A stretch of 5,865 bases of DNA from Flavobacteriales bacterium (GTDB taxonomy: Bacteria; Bacteroidota; Bacteroidia; Flavobacteriales_F; PHOS-HE28): the NCBI GenBank assembly GCA_024640205.1, contig JAHEFL010000139.1, positions 1-5,865 of the forward strand. The letters run 5' to 3'. A program made the translations under genes and the position numbers. Positions 1 through 5,865 of the stretch are shown one piece after another; the first letter of the stretch is position 1, and every line of letters starts with the position of its first letter. The notes under the pieces were generated by a model that did not search any database, was not told where the DNA came from, and was given only the letters and a program-made list of their open reading frames with translations.

Positions 1-404
1 TAAACGACATGCACGGAATCCGGCAGGTACTGCAGGTCGATGATCTGCAGGCTGCTCGCGCCTTCATCACAGACCGCGTACAGGTGGCCGGCATATGTTT
101 TCATGTCGCGATGCACGATGCCGAAGCCGGAAGCCCTTCCAGGGACCATATCGACGAGCACGCTGGATACGGGCTCGGTCACATCGAATACGTGGATCCC
201 GAGGGAGCTGCCCAGAAACGCGTATTCACGACCGTCCGCCGCGTAACCCCAAATTTCGTTGTAGGGATCCTGGTACTCCACCGTGCCGATGGGTATGGAT
301 GGATCATGCCAATGGAAGAGGGATTGCATGTTCAAGCTGTCCTGAGCCCATGCAACATTGCACGATAGGCTCACGACAAGTGATATGGTGAAGCGGTTCA
401 GCAA
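1..404 (-). CDS. Secreted choice-of-anchor B / LVIVD-repeat family protein, N-terminal part (runs off left edge)
   Basis: An open frame of 134 complete codons runs leftward off the window; only the N-terminus is present. I place the start at a TTG (404-402). Translation from there gives a typical signal peptide: Asn and Arg at residues 3-4, a hydrophobic core at about 6-18, and an Ala-Trp-Ala/Gln cleavage site after residue 20. No ATG lies in frame just upstream, and the first in-frame ATG (residue 26) would lose the signal. A GTG at codon 11 is possible but drops the Arg. The mature part has the hallmarks of the choice-of-anchor B family: NEIWGY (49-54), GREYAFLGSSLGIHVFDVTEP (about 58-78), HRDMKTY (98-104) and SLQIIDL (118-124), which read as the first blades of a beta-propeller with LVIVD-type repeats. 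Relatives are secreted or surface proteins, often with a C-terminal sorting domain, which cannot be seen here. The molecular role is unknown. It overlaps the phosphorylase stop by 7 nt and probably shares its transcript. Confidence 0.8.
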   Translation of the reverse strand, partial: MLNRFTISLVVSLSCNVAWAQDSLNMQSLFHWHDPSIPIGTVEYQDPYNEIWGYAADGREYAFLGSSLGIHVFDVTEPVSSVLVDMVPGRASGFGIVHRDMKTYAGHLYAVCDEGASSLQIIDLQYLPDSVHVV

Positions 405-1210
405 CTGGCGATCAATTCCTTCATGATCAACGTGAGCTTCGGTTCTGCTGTTTCCGCCACGCGTTGCACCATCTCATGGGTCGTTTTCTCAATACGACCT
501 TCCACACCCATGTCGGTGATCACGCTCATGGCAAAGCAGGGTATCCCCATGTGACGGGCCGCGATGACCTCCGGCACGGTGCTCATCCCTACGGCGTTCC
601 CGCCGATGATCCGAACGTAGCGGTATTCCGCAGGCGTCTCCAAGGTCGGTCCCGAAAGGCCGACATAGGTTCCCACTTGCACCGGTATCCCATTTCGGGC
701 CGCTATACCCTTGGCTTTGGCGATGAGCTCCTTGTCATAGGGTTCACTCATGTCAGGGAAGCGCGTACCCAATTCATCGATGTTCTTGCCGATGAGCGGA
801 TTTGGGAACAGGCAAATGTGATCGTCGATGATCATCAGGTCACCTGTTTCGAACGAGGGGTCGACCCCACCGCAGGCATTGCTCACGAACAGCCGATCGA
901 TACCCAGGAATTTCATCACCCGCACGGGGAGCACCACCTCATCCATGGTCCAGCCCTCGTAATAGTGGAACCGGCCCTGCATGGCTACCACGGGTTTTTC
1001 GCCCAGAAACCCGAACAGCAGCTTTCCCGGGTGGCCCTGCACTGTGCTAAGGGGGAATTCGGGGATCTCCGCGTAGGGGATCGCGAACTTGACGTCGATC
1101 TCCTTGCCCAAGCCACTAAGGCCTGTTCCGAGAATGATGCCGGTCCCGGGAACGAACCCTTCGGTGGCCTTTTTCAGATGTTCAGCGATGCGCTGTATGC
1201 GGTGCAACAT
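398..1210 (-). CDS. punA: Purine nucleoside phosphorylase, trimeric (PNP/MTAP) family
   Basis: This is a cytosolic enzyme of purine salvage. It splits purine (deoxy)ribonucleosides with phosphate into free base and (deoxy)ribose 1-phosphate. The 270 residues match the usual length of the trimeric class, and the family landmarks appear in order. These are the phosphate-binding loop GTGLSGL (28-34), GRFHYYEG (79-86, with Arg80 and His82), SNACGGVDP (110-118), GPTLETPAEYR (187-197, where Glu191 corresponds to the base-binding Glu201 of human PNP), and GNAVGMSTVPEV (204-215, with Met209). SVITDMGV (229-236) and the THE His245 follow. At the position of human Asn243 this protein has Asp233, a residue associated with MTAP-like recognition of 6-aminopurines, so strict inosine/guanosine specificity should not be assumed. 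The ATG start lies 29 nt inside the end of lpxK and is the only sensible start. The stop overlaps the TTG of the next gene. No Shine-Dalgarno is visible, which fits coupling to lpxK translation. Family assignment is secure; the exact substrate range is not. Confidence 0.95.
   Translation of the reverse strand: MLHRIQRIAEHLKKATEGFVPGTGIILGTGLSGLGKEIDVKFAIPYAEIPEFPLSTVQGHPGKLLFGFLGEKPVVAMQGRFHYYEGWTMDEVVLPVRVMKFLGIDRLFVSNACGGVDPSFETGDLMIIDDHICLFPNPLIGKNIDELGTRFPDMSEPYDKELIAKAKGIAARNGIPVQVGTYVGLSGPTLETPAEYRYVRIIGGNAVGMSTVPEVIAARHMGIPCFAMSVITDMGVEGRIEKTTHEMVQRVAETAEPKLTLIMKELIASC
417..421 (-). promoter_or_regulatory. Possible ribosome-binding site for the TTG-started choice-of-anchor B gene
   Basis: AAGGA on the minus strand lies inside the last codons of the phosphorylase gene, 12 nt before the proposed TTG start at 404. 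The spacing is a little long and Bacteroidota rely weakly on Shine-Dalgarno pairing, so this is only modest support for the TTG start. Translational coupling to the phosphorylase stop is an equally good explanation. Confidence 0.3.
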
Positions 1211-2243
1211 GGTTACGGATCAGCGTATCGAAATGCTCCGGTTCGTTCAGGATAATGGCCCGCATCCGGATCACAACGATGGGCAACCTTTCCAAGGGGC
1301 TACCATCGATCACGGAGCGAAGCCGCGCGGCATCCTTCTCCGTGGTGACCAGTACGTTCGGGCCAGGCGCGAAATTAGCGTATCGCGCTGCAAGCGCACG
1401 CAGATCGGAAGCAGTGAACACGTGGTGGTCCGGGAATGCCACGTGGTCCACCGCACCGTATAGTGACCGAACATGCATCACCAGCGGATCAGCGTCAGCG
1501 ATCCCTGTGAAAAGGAGTGCGCTCACGTGCTGGCCTTGGGGCACGGGATCCTTGTTTCCGCGGAACCATTCAGGCTCATCGTATTGAATGCCCGCAAAAA
1601 AGAGATGCTGCCGTTCCTTCAGACCCAGGCGTTCCCGCCAATGCGCGCGGCCATGTTCATCAGGTATTTCGGGGCATTTGGTAAGGATCACGATCTGGGC
1701 GTGGTCGGCCCGGGAGCGCAGGTCGCGCAACATTCCTGCCGGTACCAGAGCATCGTCACAATACGGTCGTGCCCACGTGCTCAACAAGATATTCAAGCCC
1801 GCATTCAACCTGCGGTGTTGTAAGGCATCATCAAGCACGACGGCCTTCAGCGCTGTAACATGGGCTTGGATATGTCCGATCGCTTTCACGCGATCCGCGC
1901 CAACGAAGACCCGAACATCGGGGAACTTGCGCTTCACTTGGAGGGGTTCGTCACCACTCGCTTCGGCAGTATCGTCCGGTCCCACCTCGTGGATGTCGTT
2001 CCCCTTCCTCCCATATCCCCTGCTCAAGGTGGCTATCGGGTGGATCTGGTCAAGGGTCCGTAACACGAGTTCAAGCAAGGGTGTCTTGCCAGTCCCTCCC
2101 AAGGCGAGGTTCCCAATGGCGATGGTCGGAATATCAGGCCGTGTGCTACAAAGGATGCCATGGTCGTACAGGGCATGTCGAAGGACGAGCACCAGACCAT
2201 ACACCATCGAAAAGGGCCAGAGCAGAATTCTTCGCAGGAGCAT
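1182..2243 (-). CDS. lpxK: Tetraacyldisaccharide 4'-kinase (lipid A biosynthesis)
   Basis: LpxK phosphorylates the 4' position of the tetraacyldisaccharide 1-phosphate to make lipid IVA, at the inner face of the cytoplasmic membrane. I start it at ATG 2243 (353 aa). A longer frame begins at TTG 2270, but the family starts at the hydrophobic, membrane-associating helix (MLLRRILLWPFSMVYG, residues 1-16), and the ATG fits that exactly. Key motifs, numbered from this ATG, are: GNL just before the P-loop GGTGKT (49-54); SRGYGR (74-79); GDEP (97-100), which holds the proposed catalytic Asp; VLDDALQHRR (136-145), the Walker B-like motif, with Leu where Phe is more usual; DHHVF (272-276), carrying the family's conserved His; and TTEKDAARL (300-308). 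All expected catalytic features are present. It is the first gene of a leftward cluster, its stop lies inside the start of the phosphorylase gene, and it diverges from the NIF3 gene across 35 nt. Its presence shows a Gram-negative lipid A maker. Confidence 0.97.
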   Translation of the reverse strand: MLLRRILLWPFSMVYGLVLVLRHALYDHGILCSTRPDIPTIAIGNLALGGTGKTPLLELVLRTLDQIHPIATLSRGYGRKGNDIHEVGPDDTAEASGDEPLQVKRKFPDVRVFVGADRVKAIGHIQAHVTALKAVVLDDALQHRRLNAGLNILLSTWARPYCDDALVPAGMLRDLRSRADHAQIVILTKCPEIPDEHGRAHWRERLGLKERQHLFFAGIQYDEPEWFRGNKDPVPQGQHVSALLFTGIADADPLVMHVRSLYGAVDHVAFPDHHVFTASDLRALAARYANFAPGPNVLVTTEKDAARLRSVIDGSPLERLPIVVIRMRAIILNEPEHFDTLIRNHVAPHTAHR

Positions 2244-2278
2244 CACGTACTTTGCCGGAACATCATTCAAGGCGAAAG
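2244..2278. promoter_or_regulatory. 35-nt divergent gap between lpxK and the NIF3 gene
   Basis: This is the whole space between the two opposite start codons. I see no exact match to the Bacteroidota promoter (a -33 TTTG-like box with TAnnTTTG at -7) on either strand. The nearest, TACTTTG at 2248-2254 on the plus strand, is one base short. An AAGG at 2269-2272, 6 nt before the NIF3 ATG, could serve as a weak ribosome-binding site. With so little room, promoters for one or both directions should extend into the neighbouring genes. The regulatory reading is inference. Confidence 0.4.
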
Positions 2279-3373
2279 ATGCGCATCAAAGACGTGACCG
2301 GGGCATTGGAAGCTTGGGCTCCACCCTCGCTTCAGGAGAATTATGACAATAGTGGCCTCCAAACAGGTGACCTGTCAACGGAGATCACCTCTGCCTTGGT
2401 ATGCCTGGATTGCACGGAGGCTGTAGTGGAGGAAGCGATCGCGAAAGGTTGTGGCCTAGTCATCAGCCACCATCCTCTCATTTTCAAGGGTTTGAAGAGT
2501 CTCGTGCCGAAGGGGCCTGTGGAACGCACCCTGCTTCTGGCTCTGAAACACAACATTGCCCTGTATGCCATCCATACGAACCTGGACAATGTGCTGGACG
2601 GTGTGAATGGTGAGATCGCTTTTCGTCTCGGTCTCAAGCAGATACAGGTACTCGATCCGAAGCCGGGCCAACTGACGAAGTTGGTGGTTTTTGTTCCTGC
2701 CGGGCACGCTGAGGCTGTGCGCAACGCGGCCTTCAAGGTGGGCGCTGGAAGGATCGGCAACTACGATGAATGTGGATTCACGAGCAAAGGCACCGGGACC
2801 TTCCGACCGGGTGCAGCGGCGAACCCCGCTGTGGGTGCAGCAGGGGTGCGGGAGGAAAGCGCTGAGTTGAAATTGGAATTTATCGTGGCTGGAACAAGGG
2901 TCAGTTCCGTCCTGGCGGCTGTACGTGCGGTGCATCCGTATGAGGAGGTCGCCTATGATCTGTATCCCTTGTTGAACGAACATCAAGGCATCGGGAGCGG
3001 ATTGATCGGCGAGTTCGACCAAGCCATGGAGGAAAGTGCCTTCCTGAACAAGCTCAAGGACATATTCGGACTTCAGGCGCTGCGGCATTCGCGCTTGCTG
3101 GGCAGACCTGTTAGTACGGTAGCCCTGTGTGGTGGGTCCGGGGCCTTTTTATTGGGCAAGGCGAAGGCATTACAGGCCGATGCCTACGTCACAGGGGACG
3201 TGAAGTACCACGACTTTTTCGAAGCGGATGACAAGATCCTACTTGCGGACATCGGGCATTACGGAAGTGAGCAATTCACCATGCACCTGATCCAGCGAAG
3301 GTTAGGTGAACTTTTCCCTACCTTTGCCGTCCGTTTGACGGAAAACGTCACGGATCCCATCCATCATTTTTGA
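2279..3373 (+). CDS. NIF3-family dinuclear metal centre protein (YbgI/DUF34), long form
   Basis: A 364-residue member of the NIF3/YbgI family, which forms toroidal hexamers with a two-metal site. The biochemical role is unsettled; annotations as GTP cyclohydrolase I type 2 are not well grounded. The start is ATG 2279. The frame stays open for 66 codons upstream, but that stretch is antisense to lpxK, and family proteins begin near MRIKDV. Metal-site motifs are all present: YDNSGL (22-27), SHHP (63-66, His64 and His65), HTNLD (99-103, His99 and Asp103) and IGHYGSE (325-331, His327 and Glu331). Between the two halves, about residues 132-232, is the extra PII-like insertion domain seen in Gram-positive and Bacteroidota members, ending in the typical VHPYEEVAYD (218-227). 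This accounts for the length over the roughly 250-residue short form. The stop is 5 nt before the ATG of the zinc-ribbon gene, so the two are almost certainly co-transcribed. Family confidence is very high, function is low. Confidence 0.95.
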   Translation: MRIKDVTGALEAWAPPSLQENYDNSGLQTGDLSTEITSALVCLDCTEAVVEEAIAKGCGLVISHHPLIFKGLKSLVPKGPVERTLLLALKHNIALYAIHTNLDNVLDGVNGEIAFRLGLKQIQVLDPKPGQLTKLVVFVPAGHAEAVRNAAFKVGAGRIGNYDECGFTSKGTGTFRPGAAANPAVGAAGVREESAELKLEFIVAGTRVSSVLAAVRAVHPYEEVAYDLYPLLNEHQGIGSGLIGEFDQAMEESAFLNKLKDIFGLQALRHSRLLGRPVSTVALCGGSGAFLLGKAKALQADAYVTGDVKYHDFFEADDKILLADIGHYGSEQFTMHLIQRRLGELFPTFAVRLTENVTDPIHHF

Positions 3374-3378
3374 TCATT

Positions 3379-4236
3379 ATGGCGAAAAGCGACGTGAAGG
3401 CCCCGGCGAAGAAACGAGCCAAGGCCGCATCCAAGAAAGCCGAGGAAAAGAATGGTTCTGTGAAGAAGGCCGTGAACCCTGCCGCCAAGGCGGACGGCTC
3501 GGTGGCAGAGAAACTCGTCGATCTGTACCGTCTTCAGCATCTGGATACCCAGGTTGACAAGATCCGTACGCACCGGGGGGAACTACCTCTTGAAGTGGAA
3601 GATCTGGAGGACGAAGTGGCTGGATTGGAGACCCGATTGAACAAACTGGAGGCGGATCTTGCCGAAGTGGAGACCCAGGTCAGCGAGAAGCAGAACCTGA
3701 TCAAGGATGCCAAGGCGCAGATCAAGAAATACGAAGGTCAGCAAGCCAAGGTCCGGAACAACCGGGAATACGACTCACTGACCAAGGAGATCGAATTCCA
3801 GAACCTGGAGATCCAACTGGCCGAGAAGCGTATCAAGGAGGCCAAGGCCCAGATCGAGGCGAAGAAGGCCGTGGTGGAGGAGAGCAAGACGAAGCATGAG
3901 GAGCGCAGCAAGGACCTGAAGCTGAAGAAGAAGGAGCTGGATGCCATCATAGCGGAAACGGAGAAGGAGGAGAAGGACCTGCAGAAGAAGAGCGATGCTG
4001 CTGCGAAGCTTATTGAAGAGCGTTTGTTAAGCGCCTACAATCGTATCCGATCCAATGCGCGCAATGGCTTGGTCGTGGTTCCTGTGGAGCGGGGTAGCTG
4101 TGGAGGTTGTTTCAATGCGATCCCACCTCAGCGTCAATTGGATATCAGCAGCCACAAGAAGGTGATCGTCTGCGAACACTGCGGTCGAATCCTGGTGGAT
4201 GAATATGTGGTTGATCGGGTAGTTGGCGGCAACTGA
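3379..4236 (+). CDS. Coiled-coil protein with C-terminal C4 zinc ribbon (DUF164-type family)
   Basis: This 285-residue protein has three parts. Residues 1-40 are a Lys/Ala-rich, probably disordered basic tail. Residues about 45-220 are a highly charged helical region with heptad-like Leu/Ile spacing, interrupted by the family signature VRNNREYDSLTKEIE (125-139), likely at the turn of an antiparallel coiled-coil hairpin. Residues 238-272 hold a zinc ribbon with two CxxC pairs, CGGC (Cys241, Cys244) and CEHC (Cys265, Cys268). The architecture matches the C4-type zinc-ribbon family that includes Helicobacter HP0958/FlgZ, which binds RNA and the RpoN sigma factor; transferring that role here would be speculation. 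I use ATG 3379. A TTG at 3370 overlaps the NIF3 stop as TTGA and would add three residues (Met-Ile-Ile). No clear Shine-Dalgarno exists, so coupling to NIF3 translation 5 nt upstream is likely. This pairing with NIF3 recurs in other phyla, from memory also in mycobacteria, which hints at a shared function. It is the last gene before a strong terminator. Confidence 0.9.
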   Translation: MAKSDVKAPAKKRAKAASKKAEEKNGSVKKAVNPAAKADGSVAEKLVDLYRLQHLDTQVDKIRTHRGELPLEVEDLEDEVAGLETRLNKLEADLAEVETQVSEKQNLIKDAKAQIKKYEGQQAKVRNNREYDSLTKEIEFQNLEIQLAEKRIKEAKAQIEAKKAVVEESKTKHEERSKDLKLKKKELDAIIAETEKEEKDLQKKSDAAAKLIEERLLSAYNRIRSNARNGLVVVPVERGSCGGCFNAIPPQRQLDISSHKKVIVCEHCGRILVDEYVVDRVVGGN

Positions 4237-4257
4237 CCCGTTTACTTTGGATCTTGT

Positions 4258-4285
4258 AGAAAGCCCCCGGCATCGGGGGCTTTTT
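4258..4285 (+). terminator. Intrinsic terminator ending the NIF3/zinc-ribbon unit
   Basis: A near-perfect GC-rich hairpin lies 21 nt after the zinc-ribbon stop. The left arm, 4260-4269 (AAAGCCCCCG), pairs with 4274-4283 (CGGGGGCTTT) around a 4-nt GCAT loop, followed by a T run at 4281-4285. A flanking A-T and a G-T pair could extend the stem to 12 bp. Read on the minus strand, the hairpin is followed by only TTTC, so it may also stop the convergent porin gene, whose stop codon is about 40 nt away, but less efficiently. Confidence 0.9.
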
Positions 4286-4326
4286 CATTCGGGAAGGTGG
4301 AATAGGCATACGTCCCGATCCCGCGA

Positions 4327-5817
4327 TCAGGGTCGATAGCTCAGCGTGATCACCGCACGATAGGACCGGCGCTCCTCCAAAGTGGCTTCCACGGTGGATG
4401 GGTCGTACTGGAAATAATTCAAGGTGCGCGCTGTGTGGTTGAGCCCAAGGTCAACTCCCACATGATCGGTTCTGTAGCCGATGCCGAAGGCGTAGGTCCG
4501 GACCGCCTGGCCATGCCTTGAGTCCTGTTCCTTGTAAGCATTCGGACTGAATCCCCAACCACCCCTGTAATACCAATTTCCGGACCTCCATTCCGTGCCG
4601 ACCCTTACCGTGTGGACCGCTCTGAATGCGGCCCGGATCGCCTCGTTCTCCGTACTGAAGTCATAGTCGCTCACGACCAGGTCGCTGGACCTCATCCGCA
4701 TGGTCCGGAAGTCGGTGTACTCATAATCCAAGCTCACGAGTCCATGGACGCCAGCGATGTATGCAGCGCTGATCACACCGCGCCATGGCGTGTTCACCTG
4801 GTAACTGAAACTACCATCGGGAGAGAACGCTTCGTAGGAACTAAGACCGTTGGCATCCGGCGTTCGGAAACCGGTCCCCATGGAGGTCACGTAGTCATCC
4901 CGCATCTGCATCCATTGAGGGCTGTGGTACGCAATACCCATGCGCAAGCGATCGGTGATTCTCCCGAGGACTCCGAGTTTCAGATCGAATCCGTTCCCGG
5001 TGGTGTTCAGGTCCTCGCTGAACCGCACGGTGCTTAGATCCAGATTTTCGTCCAGACTGGTCTCCGTGTGCACCGTGCTCCGCTTGAAACGGTGGCCGGC
5101 TATCCCCAGGGAGGCCCCGATGTACAATCGGTCCATGTAGTTCGCGGAATAGAAGAACACGGTGTTGTTGCTCGCTCCACGGGACTCGATCGTCTGCTCC
5201 TGCCGTGTTGGGCTGCCGAACGGGATCGCGGGTAGGTAAGAAGTACCGGTGGAATCCATCGGGTCTATCGCATAGGTATCCCATGCAAGACCGGAAGTGA
5301 ATGGAAAGAACTCAAAGAGATCGCTGTCCTGGGTCCCGTTCGCTTCGTTCACGAAACTCTGAAGAATAGTGGAGGGTACATTCTCCCCGATGGCGGTGCG
5401 CTGCCAGTGATGGCTTTGTTGTCGGTCGTATACGATACCATAGGTCGAACTCCGCCAATTGCCGCCCTTTTCGCTTGGCGAATTGATGATCAGCGCCAGG
5501 TTATTAAAGAAGAGGCGCGTCATCGTGTTGGAAGCGCTGGTACCATAGTACGTGCTACGAGCATCATTCACCTCGAAGGAAGGGGTCAGGCTCACCTCGG
5601 TCGTACGGTAGAGACCGAACCCTGCCGGGTTGATACTTACGACCGCCGGATCTGCTCCCAGAGCACCGAATGCATTCGCCAATCCCGTACTTCGCCCGGT
5701 GCCGCCCGGGTACAAGTCGCTGATCCGATATGCATCCTGTTCACTTTGTGCGTGCATCAACAAAGGACAGAACAGGATGATCAACGTCGAGAAGGAAAGC
5801 AGACGCAACGTCGTCAT
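4327..5817 (-). CDS. Outer membrane beta-barrel protein, OmpP1/FadL-like transporter family
   Basis: A 496-residue secreted protein. The N-terminus is a signal peptide: Arg5, a hydrophobic core at about 6-20, and cleavage probably after Met-His-Ala23 to leave Gln24, the common Bacteroidota pattern. The mature N-terminal region carries the family signature GGTGRSTGLANAFGALGAD (38-56) then INPAGFGLYR (62-71). The NPAG element is shared with FadL-type channels, which move hydrophobic molecules across the outer membrane. The rest alternates Tyr/Trp/Phe-rich strands and polar loops, as in a barrel, for example the segments around 220-245, 280-300 and 385-430. It ends in a strand (AVITLSYRP) compatible with barrel insertion, though without the C-terminal Phe common elsewhere. 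Bacteroidota relatives are often labelled hemin receptor, which I do not endorse; the substrate is unknown. The ATG forms an ATGA overlap with a frame entering from the right edge. The gene converges on the terminator near 4270. Confidence 0.9.
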   Translation of the reverse strand: MTTLRLLSFSTLIILFCPLLMHAQSEQDAYRISDLYPGGTGRSTGLANAFGALGADPAVVSINPAGFGLYRTTEVSLTPSFEVNDARSTYYGTSASNTMTRLFFNNLALIINSPSEKGGNWRSSTYGIVYDRQQSHHWQRTAIGENVPSTILQSFVNEANGTQDSDLFEFFPFTSGLAWDTYAIDPMDSTGTSYLPAIPFGSPTRQEQTIESRGASNNTVFFYSANYMDRLYIGASLGIAGHRFKRSTVHTETSLDENLDLSTVRFSEDLNTTGNGFDLKLGVLGRITDRLRMGIAYHSPQWMQMRDDYVTSMGTGFRTPDANGLSSYEAFSPDGSFSYQVNTPWRGVISAAYIAGVHGLVSLDYEYTDFRTMRMRSSDLVVSDYDFSTENEAIRAAFRAVHTVRVGTEWRSGNWYYRGGWGFSPNAYKEQDSRHGQAVRTYAFGIGYRTDHVGVDLGLNHTARTLNYFQYDPSTVEATLEERRSYRAVITLSYRP

Positions 5818-5865
5818 TCGGCCAGGTCACCGCGGACGTGAAATACCCGGGGACCGCGATCCTCC
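5814..5865 (-). CDS. Possible C-terminal end of an upstream gene (partial, right edge)
   Basis: In the frame that stops at TGA 5816-5814, sixteen codons are open to the window edge and read EDRGPRVFHVRGDLAE. The stop overlaps the porin ATG as ATGA, the classic coupling arrangement, and the residue mix is plausible for a protein end. That is all the evidence. Sixteen codons without a stop are common by chance in GC-rich DNA, and I do not recognise the family. If real, the porin gene is the downstream member of an operon. If not, these 48 bases are a leader, in which I see no Bacteroidota promoter. Confidence 0.35.
   Translation of the reverse strand, partial: EDRGPRVFHVRGDLAE

Noticed and set aside
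360..364. Cys15 of the choice-of-anchor B protein as a lipoprotein cysteine
   Set aside because: The residues before it (Ser-Leu-Ser) do not fit a lipobox, and a good Ala-Trp-Ala signal peptidase I site follows.
9..368. Plus-strand open frame at the left edge
   Set aside because: The minus strand here encodes clear choice-of-anchor B motifs with a signal peptide; the plus frame is its shadow.
464..1255. Long plus-strand open frame (263 codons) opposite the phosphorylase
   Set aside because: It is antisense to a gene with complete PNP motifs, shows no recognisable domain, and long opposite-strand frames are expected in GC-rich coding DNA.
2248..2254. TACTTTG as a Bacteroidota -7 promoter box for the NIF3 gene
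   Set aside because: It is one base short of TAnnTTTG, no -33 TTTG lies at the right distance, and the same 7-mer also occurs at 4243-4249 just before the terminator, where a promoter makes little sense.
2081..2278. 66-codon N-terminal extension of the NIF3 frame
   Set aside because: It lies antisense to lpxK, has shadow-like composition, and family proteins start at the MRIKDV segment encoded from 2279.
1588..2346. Plus-strand open frame (252 codons) opposite lpxK
   Set aside because: It is rich in Arg, Ser and Pro, a composition typical of a shadow frame, and lies wholly against the well-supported lpxK and across the NIF3 start.
4309..4333. Imperfect GATC-containing inverted repeat at the porin stop codon
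   Set aside because: The arms are short and interrupted by a bulge, and there is no T run on either strand, so it is not a convincing terminator or operator.

Overview
The window looks like ordinary chromosome of a fairly GC-rich member of the Bacteroidota, probably the Flavobacteriales. This is an inference from gene content. It rests on a choice-of-anchor B secreted protein, a Bacteroidota-type OmpP1/FadL-like porin, a NIF3 protein with the long insertion domain beside a C4 zinc-ribbon coiled-coil protein, weak Shine-Dalgarno sites, and an lpxK that implies lipid A and an outer membrane. Coding is very dense. The only clear non-coding stretches are about 35 nt, 5 nt and 90 nt, so no gene-free stretch over 300 bases exists. 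I saw no tRNA, rRNA, CRISPR array, insertion sequence or phage gene.

Left block (1-2243, minus strand): three overlapping genes read leftward. They are lpxK (lipid A 4'-kinase), a trimeric-type purine nucleoside phosphorylase, and the N-terminal part of a secreted choice-of-anchor B / LVIVD-repeat protein that runs off the left edge. The overlaps are 29 nt and 7 nt, so they probably form one translationally coupled transcript. The third gene has no ATG and most likely starts at a TTG inside the end of the phosphorylase gene.

Middle block (2279-4236, plus strand): a divergent two-gene unit of a NIF3-family dinuclear-metal protein and a coiled-coil C4 zinc-ribbon protein, 5 nt apart. It ends in a strong intrinsic terminator at 4258-4285. 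Only 35 nt separate the lpxK and NIF3 start codons, so at least one promoter must lie inside coding sequence.

Right block (4327-5865, minus strand): an outer-membrane beta-barrel protein of the OmpP1/FadL type converges on the terminator. Its ATG overlaps the TGA of a reading frame entering from the right edge (ATGA), which may be the last 16 codons of an upstream gene.

I found no clear new system. The best leads are the NIF3/zinc-ribbon pair, whose joint function is unknown, the basic tail on the zinc-ribbon protein, and an Asp for Asn change at the purine-contacting position of the phosphorylase. Three gene starts should also be set differently from a longest-ORF call: lpxK, the NIF3 gene and the zinc-ribbon gene.
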